A DNA stretch of 64,000 bases. Origin: Rivibacter subsaxonicus (lineage in GTDB: Bacteria > Pseudomonadota > Gammaproteobacteria > Burkholderiales > Burkholderiaceae_C). The stretch is taken from NCBI RefSeq assembly GCF_004217215.1, contig NZ_SHKP01000004.1, forward strand, positions 900,829 to 964,828, given 5' to 3'. This document shows, piece by piece, positions 56,766 to 64,000 of this stretch; the stretch's first letter is position 1, and every line of letters begins with the position of its first letter. The notes beneath the pieces were generated by a model. It was given only the letters and a program-made list of their open reading frames with translations. It ran no database searches and was not told the DNA's origin. Made by a program: the position numbers and the translations under genes.

Positions 56766-56956
56766 GCGCGCCCGCGGCGAGCATGGAATCCACGCCGCTG
56801 CTCGCCATCGAGATCGTGCTCGGCTTCGGGGTGCCGATCGCCTGGGGCGTGTGGCAGCTGATCGATCTGCGACGCGAGAACCGGCGTGCGGCCGAGCGGG
56901 CCGCGCAGGAGAAGGCCGCGGCGCAGCGCACGCCGCCGCCGCCCGCGAGCGACTAG
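56762..56956 (+). CDS. Small single-pass membrane protein in the carotenoid cluster
   Basis: A 64-residue protein beginning at an ATG that overlaps the crtB stop (ATGA). Residues about 11-34 (LLAIEIVLGFGVPIAWGVWQLI) form one transmembrane helix, followed by a charged helix with RREN and EKAAAQR and a proline-rich end, so the tail is probably cytoplasmic. Its stop shares the CTAG palindrome with the stop of the convergent crtC. I know no function. The tight coupling to phytoene synthase suggests a role in carotenoid synthesis, perhaps anchoring enzymes at the membrane. Confidence 0.72.
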   Translation: MSAPAASMESTPLLAIEIVLGFGVPIAWGVWQLIDLRRENRRAAERAAQEKAAAQRTPPPPASD

Positions 56957-58185
56957 CGCCAGCTGCCGCGGCGCGGCATCCGCAACGGCAGCATCGCCTG
57001 TACCAGCGGTGCGCGGAAGCGATCGAGCGACAGGCTTTCGTGGACCACGTCCACCGGCTCGCCGAGCCATTGCGCCCGCACAAGCGAGCGGGCGTAGAAC
57101 GGCGTGTCTTCGAGCGTCCGTCGCAACGCCGGCGAGCAGGGAGCTTCGCTTCCGATGCGGCGATCGATGCGCCAGCCGGTGCGTCGCAGTGCAGCCGCCG
57201 GCGGTGGATCGAAGGGCTGCACGCCGCCGTCGCGCGCAAAGCGCAGCGCCAGCTTCATCGGCGGCGAGCCGCGGGGTTCGAGCTCGTAGATCACGCCGCC
57301 GTGCCCTTGACCCAGGTCCGCGCGTGACCATTGCCAGCGCGCGAAGCCGGCCTCGAGCGGCTCGGTGCCGAAGTTGGCGTCGAGGTAGCCGCGGCCCTGC
57401 CAGCGCAGCGCCGGCTCGCCCAGCCGCAACTCGACCCGCGCCCGGGGCGCGATCGGCTGCCAATGGTGGCGCGCGAGCGGATCGAGCGCGAAACGGCGCT
57501 CGGCCAGCAGCTCCGGCGTGACGCGGATCTCGCCGCGCACCCGCGCGGGCCAGGGCACGGCGACCTCGTCGATGCGGATGCAAAGCGTGTCGCCGTCCCA
57601 GTGCAGCGCACTCGGCCCGATCTGCAGCGAGCCGGCCTCGCGCTGCACCGCGCCGCGACCGCGCTCGGTCATCGCCCAGCGGCCGCGACCGCCGTCGAGC
57701 CGGTAGAGGGCGACGTTGAGCGCACAGTGGTCGAGCGGATCGGCACCGGCACCCGAGCGCCTCGCCCACGCGTAGTAGGGCGAGAAGACGCTGCCGATGA
57801 AGGCGATCAGCGTGAGTGCGTGGCGGCCGTCGTCGCTCAGCGCGTCGAGATACCACCAGGCATAGCCACCGGGTGCCACCGGCGCGTCGAAGCCAGGTCT
57901 TGCAGCAGGCTCGCCGCGGCCTGGTGGCCCGACAGTGCCGCCATCGGCAGGCCCGGCCCGGGATGCACGCTGCCACCGGCCAGGTACAGGCCCGCAATCC
58001 GGCTGCGTGAACCGGGCCGGGTGAACGAGGCCATCCAGCCGTGCGAGGCCGGGCCGTAGAGCGCTCCCCCGGTCGCAGGAAACAGGCGATTGAAGTCGCT
58101 CGGGCGCGTGATCCGCGTTAGCGCCGGGTCGCGCTGCAGGCGCAGTCCGCAGTCCGAGAGCCTGTGGAAGCAGCGTTGTTCGCAT
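56953..58185 (-). CDS. crtC: Carotenoid 1,2-hydratase (hydroxyneurosporene synthase); start uncertain
   Basis: Adds water to the 1,2 double bond of neurosporene or lycopene in spheroidene synthesis. The conserved core runs from FDAPVAPGGYAWWYLD through LTLIAFIGSVFSPYYAWARR to the end. No ATG lies near the core's start. The nearest good one is at 58185, inside crtD, with GAGGAG eight bases upstream; it gives 410 residues and a 349-nt overlap with crtD, the first 100 residues being low-complexity R/P/G/A. A GTG at 57879 would give 308 residues but cuts into the conserved FDAPV. From memory, a CrtC of about 44 kDa is reported for Rubrivivax, fitting the long form. Confidence 0.85.
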   Translation of the reverse strand: MRTTLLPQALGLRTAPAARPGANADHAPERLQSPVSCDRGSALRPGLARLDGLVHPARFTQPDCGPVPGRWQRASRAGPADGGTVGPPGRGEPAARPGFDAPVAPGGYAWWYLDALSDDGRHALTLIAFIGSVFSPYYAWARRSGAGADPLDHCALNVALYRLDGGRGRWAMTERGRGAVQREAGSLQIGPSALHWDGDTLCIRIDEVAVPWPARVRGEIRVTPELLAERRFALDPLARHHWQPIAPRARVELRLGEPALRWQGRGYLDANFGTEPLEAGFARWQWSRADLGQGHGGVIYELEPRGSPPMKLALRFARDGGVQPFDPPPAAALRRTGWRIDRRIGSEAPCSPALRRTLEDTPFYARSLVRAQWLGEPVDVVHESLSLDRFRAPLVQAMLPLRMPRRGSWR

Positions 58186-59399
58186 CGTGCGATCTCCTCG
58201 GGCTCGAACTCCTGCCGGTCGCCGCCGGCCGGCGCGTTGATCAGGCACAGCAGGCGCTCGACACCATGGCTAGCCGCCAGGCCCCGTTCATCGCGGTCCT
58301 GGGCACAGACATAGACGGTCGGCTCGGCGGGCATGTGGCCGTTGCGCAGTGCCTTGAACTCGGCCGCATAGTCGGTCGAGAAGAAGACGTTGTGGCGTTG
58401 CAGCGGGAACGAATCGCGTGCGTCGGCCAGCAGGTTCCAGGTCATGGCCGACAGCGAGCGAGCCTGCGGCCGGGTGGCGCGCGCCGCGCCGCGCAGCCCG
58501 GCCCCGAGCAGGCCGGCGGCCAACGCGCTCGCATCGCCGTTGAAGACCACGGCGTCGGCCGCGATGCGCTCGCCGCCGTCGCCGGTCGTTGCGTCCGCGA
58601 CCAGAACGCCGGCAACTCGCTCGCGTTCGAGCACCAGGCCGGTCACCTCGGTCGAGCAGCGCAACTGCACGCCCAGCCCTCGCGCCAGCGCCGTCAACGC
58701 CTGCGCCAGGCGCTGCATGCCGCCGTCGACCAGCCAGACGCCCTGCTGCTCCGCGTGGGCCACCAGCATCAGCGTGGCCGGTGCCTGGAACGGCGACGAG
58801 CCGCAATAGGTGGCGTAGCGGCCAAAGAGCTGGCGTAGTCGGGGATCATGGAAATGCTGGCCGAGCGCGTTCCACAGCGTGCCAAACGGCGAGATGCGCA
58901 GCAACTCCGGCAGCCCGCGCAGGCCGCTGCGCGCCACCAGGCTGATCGGGTTGGGCCGGCTGGCGCGCAGGAACGGCTTTTCGAGTGCGCGGTAGGTGCG
59001 TCGGGCGCGCGCACAGAACTCGCGGTAGCGCTGCGCCTCCGCCGCACCGGCGAAGCGGCCGATCGCGTCGACCGAGGCCTCGACGTCGGCATGCAGATCG
59101 AGGCGCTCTTCGGCGCTCCAGGCGTGGCGCGCGAGCGTGCGCGCCGGCCGCAGCCGCAAGTGCCGCTCGAGCGAACTGCCGGCGCGCGCGAACAGCTCGT
59201 CGAAGACCCAGCGCATCGTCAGCACGGTCGGGCCGGCGTCGAGCCGCTGGCCCTCGATCTCGATCTCGCGCAGCTTGCCGCCGGGCTGGGCCGCGCGCTC
59301 GAGCAAAAGCACCCGCGCGCCGCCGCGGGCCAGCTCGATCGCGCTGACGAGGCCGCCGATGCCGGCGCCGACCACGATGACCTGCGGATTGGCGTTCAT
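57837..59399 (-). CDS. crtD: Hydroxyneurosporene (methoxyneurosporene) desaturase
   Basis: A 520-residue FAD-dependent desaturase of the CrtI family that introduces the 3,4 double bond in the spheroidene branch. The dinucleotide fold VIVVGAGIGGLVSAIEL opens it, and LYLAGGSVHPGPGLPMAALSG near the end closes the FAD site. It lies beside crtC and divergent from crtE, the usual place of crtD rather than crtI. Its 3' end carries the overlapping 5' region of crtC. Confidence 0.93.
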   Translation of the reverse strand: MNANPQVIVVGAGIGGLVSAIELARGGARVLLLERAAQPGGKLREIEIEGQRLDAGPTVLTMRWVFDELFARAGSSLERHLRLRPARTLARHAWSAEERLDLHADVEASVDAIGRFAGAAEAQRYREFCARARRTYRALEKPFLRASRPNPISLVARSGLRGLPELLRISPFGTLWNALGQHFHDPRLRQLFGRYATYCGSSPFQAPATLMLVAHAEQQGVWLVDGGMQRLAQALTALARGLGVQLRCSTEVTGLVLERERVAGVLVADATTGDGGERIAADAVVFNGDASALAAGLLGAGLRGAARATRPQARSLSAMTWNLLADARDSFPLQRHNVFFSTDYAAEFKALRNGHMPAEPTVYVCAQDRDERGLAASHGVERLLCLINAPAGGDRQEFEPEEIARCEQRCFHRLSDCGLRLQRDPALTRITRPSDFNRLFPATGGALYGPASHGWMASFTRPGSRSRIAGLYLAGGSVHPGPGLPMAALSGHQAAASLLQDLASTRRWHPVAMPGGISTR

Positions 59400-59436
59400 G
59401 CGAGGACTCTGGCGCGCAAGGCGGGGGGCATGCTGG

Positions 59437-59465
59437 TTGACGCATTCGGACGAGATGTCTACATT
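59437..59465 (+). promoter_or_regulatory. Sigma-70 promoter of crtE
   Basis: A -35 TTGACG (59437-59442) and a -10 TACATT (59460-59465) are exactly 17 bp apart, 70 nt ahead of crtE. The -10 is covered by a perfect PpsR/CrtJ site, so repression by blocking RNA polymerase is likely. Confidence 0.72.
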
Positions 59466-59473
59466 AAATGACA
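59456..59473. promoter_or_regulatory. PpsR/CrtJ-type operator, perfect TGT-N12-ACA
   Basis: TGTCTACATTAAATGACA matches the consensus for the redox- and light-responsive repressor PpsR/CrtJ. It lies between crtD and crtE and overlaps the crtE -10. A second copy starts 26 bp downstream. Confidence 0.75.
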
Positions 59474-59481
59474 AATAAGAG

Positions 59482-59499
59482 TGTCACGCTAGCATGACG
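59482..59499. promoter_or_regulatory. Second PpsR/CrtJ-like operator (TGT-N12-ACG)
   Basis: TGTCACGCTAGCATGACG differs from the consensus in the last base. It begins 26 bp after the first site, leaving 8 bp between them, the spacing known for cooperative CrtJ binding. On the minus strand it contains GTGACA, a possible -35 for crtD. Confidence 0.6.
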
Positions 59500-59534
59500 C
59501 CGCTGCCTGAGTCCCAGTTCACCGGAGACAGCGC

Positions 59535-60413
59535 ATGCAGTCCATGACACGCGTCGAGCACGCCTTGCTGGCCGCACTCAGCCGAGTCGAGACGGGCTGT
59601 CCGCCGCGGCTCGCGGCGGCGGTGCGCCACGCCGTGTTTCCCGGCGGAGCGCGCATCCGGCCACAGTTGTGCCTGGCGGTCGGCATGGCCTGCGGTGACG
59701 ACGACCCTGCGCTTGCCGATGGCGCCGCTGCGGCCATCGAACTGCTGCATTGCGCCTCGCTCGTCCACGATGACCTGCCGTGCTTCGACAACGCACCGAC
59801 TCGCCGCGGCCAGCCGTCGGTGCACTGCGCCTTCGGCGAGCGGCTCGCCGTGCTGGCGGGCGACGCGCTGATCGTGCTCGCCTTCGAGACGCTGGCGCGC
59901 GCGGCCCAGCGCTCGCCGCAGCGGCTGGCGCCGCTGCTGCTGACCGTCACCCGCGGAGTCGGCATGCCGCAGGGCATCGTCGTCGGCCAGGCGCTCGAGT
60001 GCGAGCCACGGGTCGCGCTGGGTGACTACCAGCGGGCCAAGACCGGCGCGCTGTTCGCTGCCGCAACCGCGGCCGGCGCCGAGGCGGCGGGCGCGGAACC
60101 GGCGCCTTGGCGCATCTTTGGCGAGTGGCTCGGCGAGGCCTACCAGGTGGCGGACGACATCCGCGACGTGGTCGCCGACCCGCAACTGCTCGGCAAGCCG
60201 ATCGGGCGAGACCTTGCGCTTGGCCGGCCAAGCTCGGCCATCGAGCTCGGGCTGGAGGGTGCGATCCAGAGCTTCGATCGGCTGGTGGCCGCGGCCGTGG
60301 CCTCGATTCCGCCCTGCCGCGGTGGCGCCCAGTTGCGCGCACTGGTGCGCCGCGAGGCCGAACGACTGGTCCCGCTGGCGCTGAGCGAGGACGTGGTGCG
60401 CGTCGCAGCCTGA
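59535..60413 (+). CDS. crtE: Geranylgeranyl diphosphate synthase
   Basis: A 292-residue prenyltransferase supplying GGPP for both carotenoids and the bacteriochlorophyll tail. The first aspartate-rich motif is HDDLPCFDNAPTRRG and the second DDIRDVVAD. ALECEP and RAKTGALFAAA are normal substrate-site blocks. It starts 62 nt after the second PpsR site and is followed by crtF after 26 nt. Confidence 0.94.
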   Translation: MQSMTRVEHALLAALSRVETGCPPRLAAAVRHAVFPGGARIRPQLCLAVGMACGDDDPALADGAAAAIELLHCASLVHDDLPCFDNAPTRRGQPSVHCAFGERLAVLAGDALIVLAFETLARAAQRSPQRLAPLLLTVTRGVGMPQGIVVGQALECEPRVALGDYQRAKTGALFAAATAAGAEAAGAEPAPWRIFGEWLGEAYQVADDIRDVVADPQLLGKPIGRDLALGRPSSAIELGLEGAIQSFDRLVAAAVASIPPCRGGAQLRALVRREAERLVPLALSEDVVRVAA

Positions 60414-60439
60414 GCGCACCTGCAGCTGCGCCGCCTGCG

Positions 60440-61624
60440 ATGAAGAGCCCGCAGTTGCTGCACGAGCCCGTCACGCCTGCTGACTCGTCGGCGCTCTCGA
60501 CCTGGCGCGATCGCTGGCTCCTCTGGCGCGACAGGTTGGTCGCGACGCCGGGCTTCCGCCGCCGCGCGGCCGCCTTTGTGTTGACGCGACCGATCGCCCG
60601 CCGACGCTCGCGCGAGCTGTTCGACCTGGTCGCCGGCTTCGTCTACTCGCAGGTGCTGCTGGCCTGCGTCAGGCTGCGTGTCTTCGAGTTGCTGGCCGAA
60701 GGCCCGCAGCAGATCTCGACGCTGGCGCCACGCCTCGGGCTCGCGCCCGACGCCGCGCTGCGCCTGCTCGAGGCGGCGGTATCGCTGCGACTGGTCGAGC
60801 GGCGTGCCAACGATCGATTCGGCCTCGGTCCGCTCGGCGCGCCGATGGTCGGCAATGCCGGCCTGGCGGCGATGGTCGAGCACCATGCCGCGCTGTACGC
60901 CGACCTGCGCGACCCGGTGGCGCTGCTGCGCGGCGAAACGGACGGCGCCGCGCTGGCCGCCTACTGGCCCTATGCCGGCGCCACGCTGCCCGCCGCGGTG
61001 GCCGACGAGCGGGTCGCTGCCTACTCGGCGCTGATGAGTGCCTCGCAGCCGCTGGTGGCCGAGCAGGTGCTCGCGGCCTATGACTTCGGACGTCACCGTT
61101 GTCTGCTCGACGTGGGCGGTGGCGAAGGCGCCTTCATTGCCAGCGTCGCCGCGCAGGCGCCACGCTTGCGGCTGATGCTGTTCGACCTGCCGGCGGTGGC
61201 GGCGCGCGCCCGCAGTGCCTTGCAACGGCAGGGCCTGCAGGCACGGGTCGAAGTTCATGGCGGTGACTTCCTGTCCGACGCCTTGCCCCAGGGGGCCGAC
61301 CTGGCCAGCCTGGTGCGGGTGATCCACGACCACGACGACGCCCGCGCAATGGCAATCCTGCGCGCCGTGCACCGGGCCTTGCCGGTCGGCGGCACGCTGC
61401 TGCTGGCCGAGCCGATGGCAGGCACCGTCGGCGCCGAGCCGATGGGCGCGGCCTATTTCGGCTTCTACCTGTTGGCGATGGGGCGCGGTCGACCGCGCAG
61501 CCAAGGCGAGTTGCGGTCGATGCTGCATGCGGCGGGATTCGGGGCCGTGCGAGAGCTGCCGACCGCCATGCCGTTGCAGACGCGGCTGCTGCAGGCAAGG
61601 GTAAATACCGCATCAAAGATGTAA
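60440..61624 (+). CDS. crtF: Hydroxyneurosporene O-methyltransferase
   Basis: A 394-residue SAM-dependent methyltransferase that methylates the 1-hydroxy group in spheroidene synthesis. An N-terminal winged-helix dimerisation part precedes the Rossmann domain, where SAM contacts are seen in LLDVGGGEGAFI, MLFDLPAVAAR and RVIHDHDDARA. Its sequence and its place after crtE give the assignment. It ends 128 nt before bchC, where a separate promoter lies. Confidence 0.94.
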   Translation: MKSPQLLHEPVTPADSSALSTWRDRWLLWRDRLVATPGFRRRAAAFVLTRPIARRRSRELFDLVAGFVYSQVLLACVRLRVFELLAEGPQQISTLAPRLGLAPDAALRLLEAAVSLRLVERRANDRFGLGPLGAPMVGNAGLAAMVEHHAALYADLRDPVALLRGETDGAALAAYWPYAGATLPAAVADERVAAYSALMSASQPLVAEQVLAAYDFGRHRCLLDVGGGEGAFIASVAAQAPRLRLMLFDLPAVAARARSALQRQGLQARVEVHGGDFLSDALPQGADLASLVRVIHDHDDARAMAILRAVHRALPVGGTLLLAEPMAGTVGAEPMGAAYFGFYLLAMGRGRPRSQGELRSMLHAAGFGAVRELPTAMPLQTRLLQARVNTASKM

Positions 61625-61663
61625 ACCAAGATTGACGCACTTAACAGTAAGCATAAGATGACA
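61620..61663. promoter_or_regulatory. bchC promoter with two PpsR/CrtJ-like sites
   Basis: A -35 TTGACG (61632-61637) and a -10 TAAGAT (61654-61659) are 16 bp apart. TGT-N12-ACG at 61620-61637 covers the -35 and AGT-N12-ACA at 61646-61663 covers the -10. The sites are 26 bp apart, start to start, exactly as in crtD/crtE and as described for the Rhodobacter bchC promoter. Confidence 0.7.
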
Positions 61664-61752
61664 CCACCGATCAAGCAGATGCCCATGGCCTCGATCCCCG
61701 CACCGCTACAGCCCGAACGCGCCTGCTCGCGCTCGCGGCAGGGGGGCAACGC

Positions 61753-62706
61753 GTGAACACCACGGCGGTGGTCCTGGAGCAGCCTGAACGGCTCCACCTG
61801 AGCCGCCTCGAGTTGAGTGCGCCGACCGACGAGGACGTGGTCGTCGACATCGAGTGGAGCGGCATCAGCACCGGCACCGAACGCCTGTTGTGGACCGGCA
61901 AGATGCCGATGTTTCCCGGCATGGGCTACCCGCTGGTACCGGGCTACGAGTCGGTCGGCCGGGTGCGCGCGGCCGGCGCGCATTCAGGGCTGCGCGAGGG
62001 CGACCGGGTCTTCGTGCCGGGCGCGCGCTGCTACGGCGAAGTGCGCGGCCTGTTCGGCGGCGCCGCCTCGCGGGTGGTGTTGCCGGGTGCGCGCGCTGTT
62101 CCCGTCGCCGACGAACTCGGCGAGCAGGCGGTGCTGCTGGCGCTGGCCGCCACTGCGTACCACGCCGTGGCCGGTGGCGGCAAGCGGCAGGCGATCGTGG
62201 CGCCCGACCTGATCGTCGGCCACGGCGTGCTGGGCCGCCTGCTGGCACGCATGACCGTCGTGGCCGGCTACCCGCCGCCCACCGTGTGGGAACTCAATCC
62301 GGTGCGCACCGAGGGCGCCGAGGGCTACCAGGTCATCCGGCCCGACGACGATCCGCGCCGCAACTACCACGCCATCTACGACGTCAGCGGCGATGCGCAG
62401 ATCCTCGACCAGTTGATCGCGCGCCTGGCGCCGGGCGGCGAGGTGGTGCTGGCCGGCTTCTACAGCGAGCCACTGCACTTTGCCTTCGCGCCAGCCTTCA
62501 TGCGCGAGGCACAGATTCGCACGGCCGCCGAATGGCAGCGCCCGGATCTGCTGGCAGTCAAGGAACTGGCCGAGAGCGGCCGCCTGTCGCTCGAGGGCCT
62601 GATCACGCATCGCGAACAGGCCATGCAGGCCGATGCGGCCTACCGCACCGCCTTCGGCGACGCGGGCTGCCTGAAGATGATTCTCGACTGGAGAACTTGC
62701 CAATGA
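61753..62706 (+). CDS. bchC: Bacteriochlorophyllide a dehydrogenase BchC
   Basis: A 317-residue dehydrogenase that oxidises the 3-hydroxyethyl group to 3-acetyl late in bacteriochlorophyll a synthesis. It belongs to the medium-chain dehydrogenase fold; SGISTGTERLLWTGKMP and VPGYESVGRV are typical of BchC. The start is GTG with GGGGGG six bases upstream. It ends in an ATGA overlap with bchX. The promoter lies just after crtF. Confidence 0.94.
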   Translation: MNTTAVVLEQPERLHLSRLELSAPTDEDVVVDIEWSGISTGTERLLWTGKMPMFPGMGYPLVPGYESVGRVRAAGAHSGLREGDRVFVPGARCYGEVRGLFGGAASRVVLPGARAVPVADELGEQAVLLALAATAYHAVAGGGKRQAIVAPDLIVGHGVLGRLLARMTVVAGYPPPTVWELNPVRTEGAEGYQVIRPDDDPRRNYHAIYDVSGDAQILDQLIARLAPGGEVVLAGFYSEPLHFAFAPAFMREAQIRTAAEWQRPDLLAVKELAESGRLSLEGLITHREQAMQADAAYRTAFGDAGCLKMILDWRTCQ

Positions 62707-63728
62707 ACCATCCGATTCCCGCGAGCGCGACGGTGCAGTTCATGAGCAAGGACTCGATGAAGGACGTGCTGCGCGCCGAGGCCGCCGTCGAGCCCGACGC
62801 TCCCGCCACCGGTCCGGTGACCAAGGAGACGCAGATCATCGCGATCTACGGCAAGGGCGGCATCGGCAAGAGCTTCACGCTGGCCAACCTCAGCTACATG
62901 ATGGCGCAGCAGGGCAAGAAGGTGCTGCTCATCGGCTGCGATCCGAAGAGCGACACCACGAGCCTGCTGTTCGGCGGGCGTGCCTGCCCGACCATCATCG
63001 AGACCTCGTCGAAGAAGAAGCTCGCGGGTGAAGCGGTCGCCATCGGCGATGTCTGCTTCAAGCGCGACGGCGTCTACGCGATGGAGCTCGGCGGCCCCGA
63101 GGTCGGCCGCGGCTGCGGCGGGCGCGGGATCATCCACGGCTTCGAGTTGCTCGAGAAGCTCGGCTTCCACGACTGGGGCTTCGACTACGTGCTGCTCGAC
63201 TTCCTGGGCGACGTGGTGTGCGGCGGCTTCGGCCTGCCGATCGCGCGCGACATGTGCCAGAAGGTCATCGTCGTCGCCAGCAACGACCTGCAGTCGCTCT
63301 ACGTCGCCAACAACGTCTGCAGCGCGGTCGAGTACTTCCGCAAGCTCGGCGGCAACGTCGGCGTGGCCGGCATGGTGATCAACCGCGACGACGGCACCGG
63401 CGAGGCGGCAGCCTTTGCCACCGCGGTCGGCATCCCCGTGCTGTCGACGATTCCCGCCAACGAAGACATCCGCCGCAAGAGCGCCAGCTACGAAATCATC
63501 GGCCGGCCCGACTCGCCCTGGGGCCCGATGTTTGCCGAGCTTGCCGAGAACGTCGGCACCTCGACCCCGATGCGCCCGAAGCCGATGACGCAGGACCAGT
63601 TGCTCGGCCTGTTCTCGGCCGCCTCGGTCGGCCGCGACGTGGTGCTCGAGCCGGCCACCACCTTCGACATGTGCGGCAAGAGGGAAGTCGTCAAGCAGAC
63701 CCTCGAAGTGGTCTACGACGCCGCCTGA
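62703..63728 (+). CDS. bchX: Chlorophyllide a reductase iron protein subunit X
   Basis: A 341-residue NifH-like ATPase that passes electrons to the BchYZ component for reduction of ring B of chlorophyllide a. The P-loop YGKGGIGKS is at about 49-57, the cluster cysteines lie in VGRGCGGRG and GDVVCGGFGLP, and the switch DFLGDVVCG is intact. A 40-residue N-terminal extension precedes the P-loop, as is normal for BchX and unlike BchL or NifH. Coupled to bchC by ATGA. Confidence 0.96.
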   Translation: MNHPIPASATVQFMSKDSMKDVLRAEAAVEPDAPATGPVTKETQIIAIYGKGGIGKSFTLANLSYMMAQQGKKVLLIGCDPKSDTTSLLFGGRACPTIIETSSKKKLAGEAVAIGDVCFKRDGVYAMELGGPEVGRGCGGRGIIHGFELLEKLGFHDWGFDYVLLDFLGDVVCGGFGLPIARDMCQKVIVVASNDLQSLYVANNVCSAVEYFRKLGGNVGVAGMVINRDDGTGEAAAFATAVGIPVLSTIPANEDIRRKSASYEIIGRPDSPWGPMFAELAENVGTSTPMRPKPMTQDQLLGLFSAASVGRDVVLEPATTFDMCGKREVVKQTLEVVYDAA

Positions 63729-63747
63729 GTTCGACCGATCGATCGTC

Positions 63748-64000
63748 ATGAACGCGACCATCCCCATCGTCCCCGTGTCCAGCGTGCCGGTGCCGACCGC
63801 GCTGGAAGGCGACGGCATGGGTTGCCATTCCGGCGGCGCGGCGATGCTCGCGGCGGCCAAGGCGGCCGGCAAGTCGGACACGCTCGACCAGTACGCCAAG
63901 GACTATCCCAAGGATCCCAAGGCCGGTCCGCACGACCAGCCGCAGAGCATGTGCCCGGCCTTCGGCTCGCTGCGCGTGGGGCTGCGCATGCGGCGCACCG
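63748..64000 (+). CDS. bchY: Chlorophyllide a reductase subunit Y, partial
   Basis: The N-terminal 84 residues are present; the rest lies beyond the right edge. After an ATG at 63748 come a hydrophobic/proline-rich opening, GMGCHSGG, and DQPQSMCPAFGSLRVGLRMRRT, which is the diagnostic start of BchY with its first cluster cysteine. It follows bchX by 19 nt in the standard bchCXYZ order and pairs with BchZ to form the NifDK-like catalytic part. Confidence 0.93.
   Translation, partial: MNATIPIVPVSSVPVPTALEGDGMGCHSGGAAMLAAAKAAGKSDTLDQYAKDYPKDPKAGPHDQPQSMCPAFGSLRVGLRMRRT

Noticed and set aside
62703-63728. Nitrogenase iron protein or BchL
   Set aside because: The 40-residue N-terminal extension, partner genes bchC and bchY and sequence details fit BchX.

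Overview
This window comes from a GC-rich purple photosynthetic betaproteobacterium, most like Rubrivivax and its relatives in the Burkholderiales. The main reason is the end of the window (50123-64000). It holds part of a photosynthesis gene cluster in the order bchI-bchD-bchO, crtI-crtB-small membrane protein, crtC and crtD on the opposite strand, crtE-crtF, bchC-bchX-bchY. A Tat-exported high-potential iron-sulfur protein lies just before it (48453-48758). Housekeeping genes typical of Burkholderiales (DUF3579, DUF2782, BPSS1780-family, DUF3422, hemCDXY) agree with this. The species call is inference from gene content and order; no rRNA is present to test it.

Region 1 (1-7511, minus strand) is a run of eight genes whose products are predicted to be exported or to act outside the cytoplasm: apbE, a large lipoprotein with three CXXCH haem sites that resembles hydrazine synthase alpha-subunit-related proteins, a small lipoprotein with a CX4CH motif, an SH3-plus-beta-barrel protein, a second beta-barrel protein, a TlpA-type thioredoxin, a DUF4266 lipoprotein and a DUF3570 protein cut by the window edge. 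Most junctions overlap by ATGA. This is the best candidate for an undescribed system, probably an envelope redox or metal-handling apparatus.

Region 2 (7831-31312) is mainly housekeeping: arginine synthesis (argF, argD), thrB, polA, an S8 protease with a separate inhibitor-like protein next to it, an LpxH-like phosphatase paired with a glycosyltransferase, a porin, the polyphosphate genes ppk1 and ppx with a SixA-like phosphatase, a ZIP metal transporter, a dienelactone hydrolase, panE and a Gdx/SugE guanidinium exporter.

Region 3 (31615-48218) holds ppc, the tetrapyrrole operon hemC-hemD-hemX-hemY, a tRNA-Arg(ACG) with its own promoter and terminator, a thioredoxin-like protein, a prolyl oligopeptidase, a VOC protein, a cNMP-binding patatin phospholipase, greB, a SpoT-type ppGpp enzyme, rpoZ and gmk. 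The hem operon supplies the porphyrin precursor that the bch genes later turn into bacteriochlorophyll.

Region 4 (48453-64000) makes the photosynthetic apparatus. BchI, BchD, BchO, BchC, BchX and BchY act in bacteriochlorophyll synthesis. CrtE, CrtB, CrtI, CrtC, CrtD and CrtF form the spheroidene-type carotenoid pathway. HiPIP is a likely electron donor to the reaction centre. The crtD/crtE and bchC promoters each carry two PpsR/CrtJ-like TGT-N12-ACA/ACG sites exactly 26 bp apart, overlapping promoter elements. This suggests redox- and light-dependent repression of the whole block.
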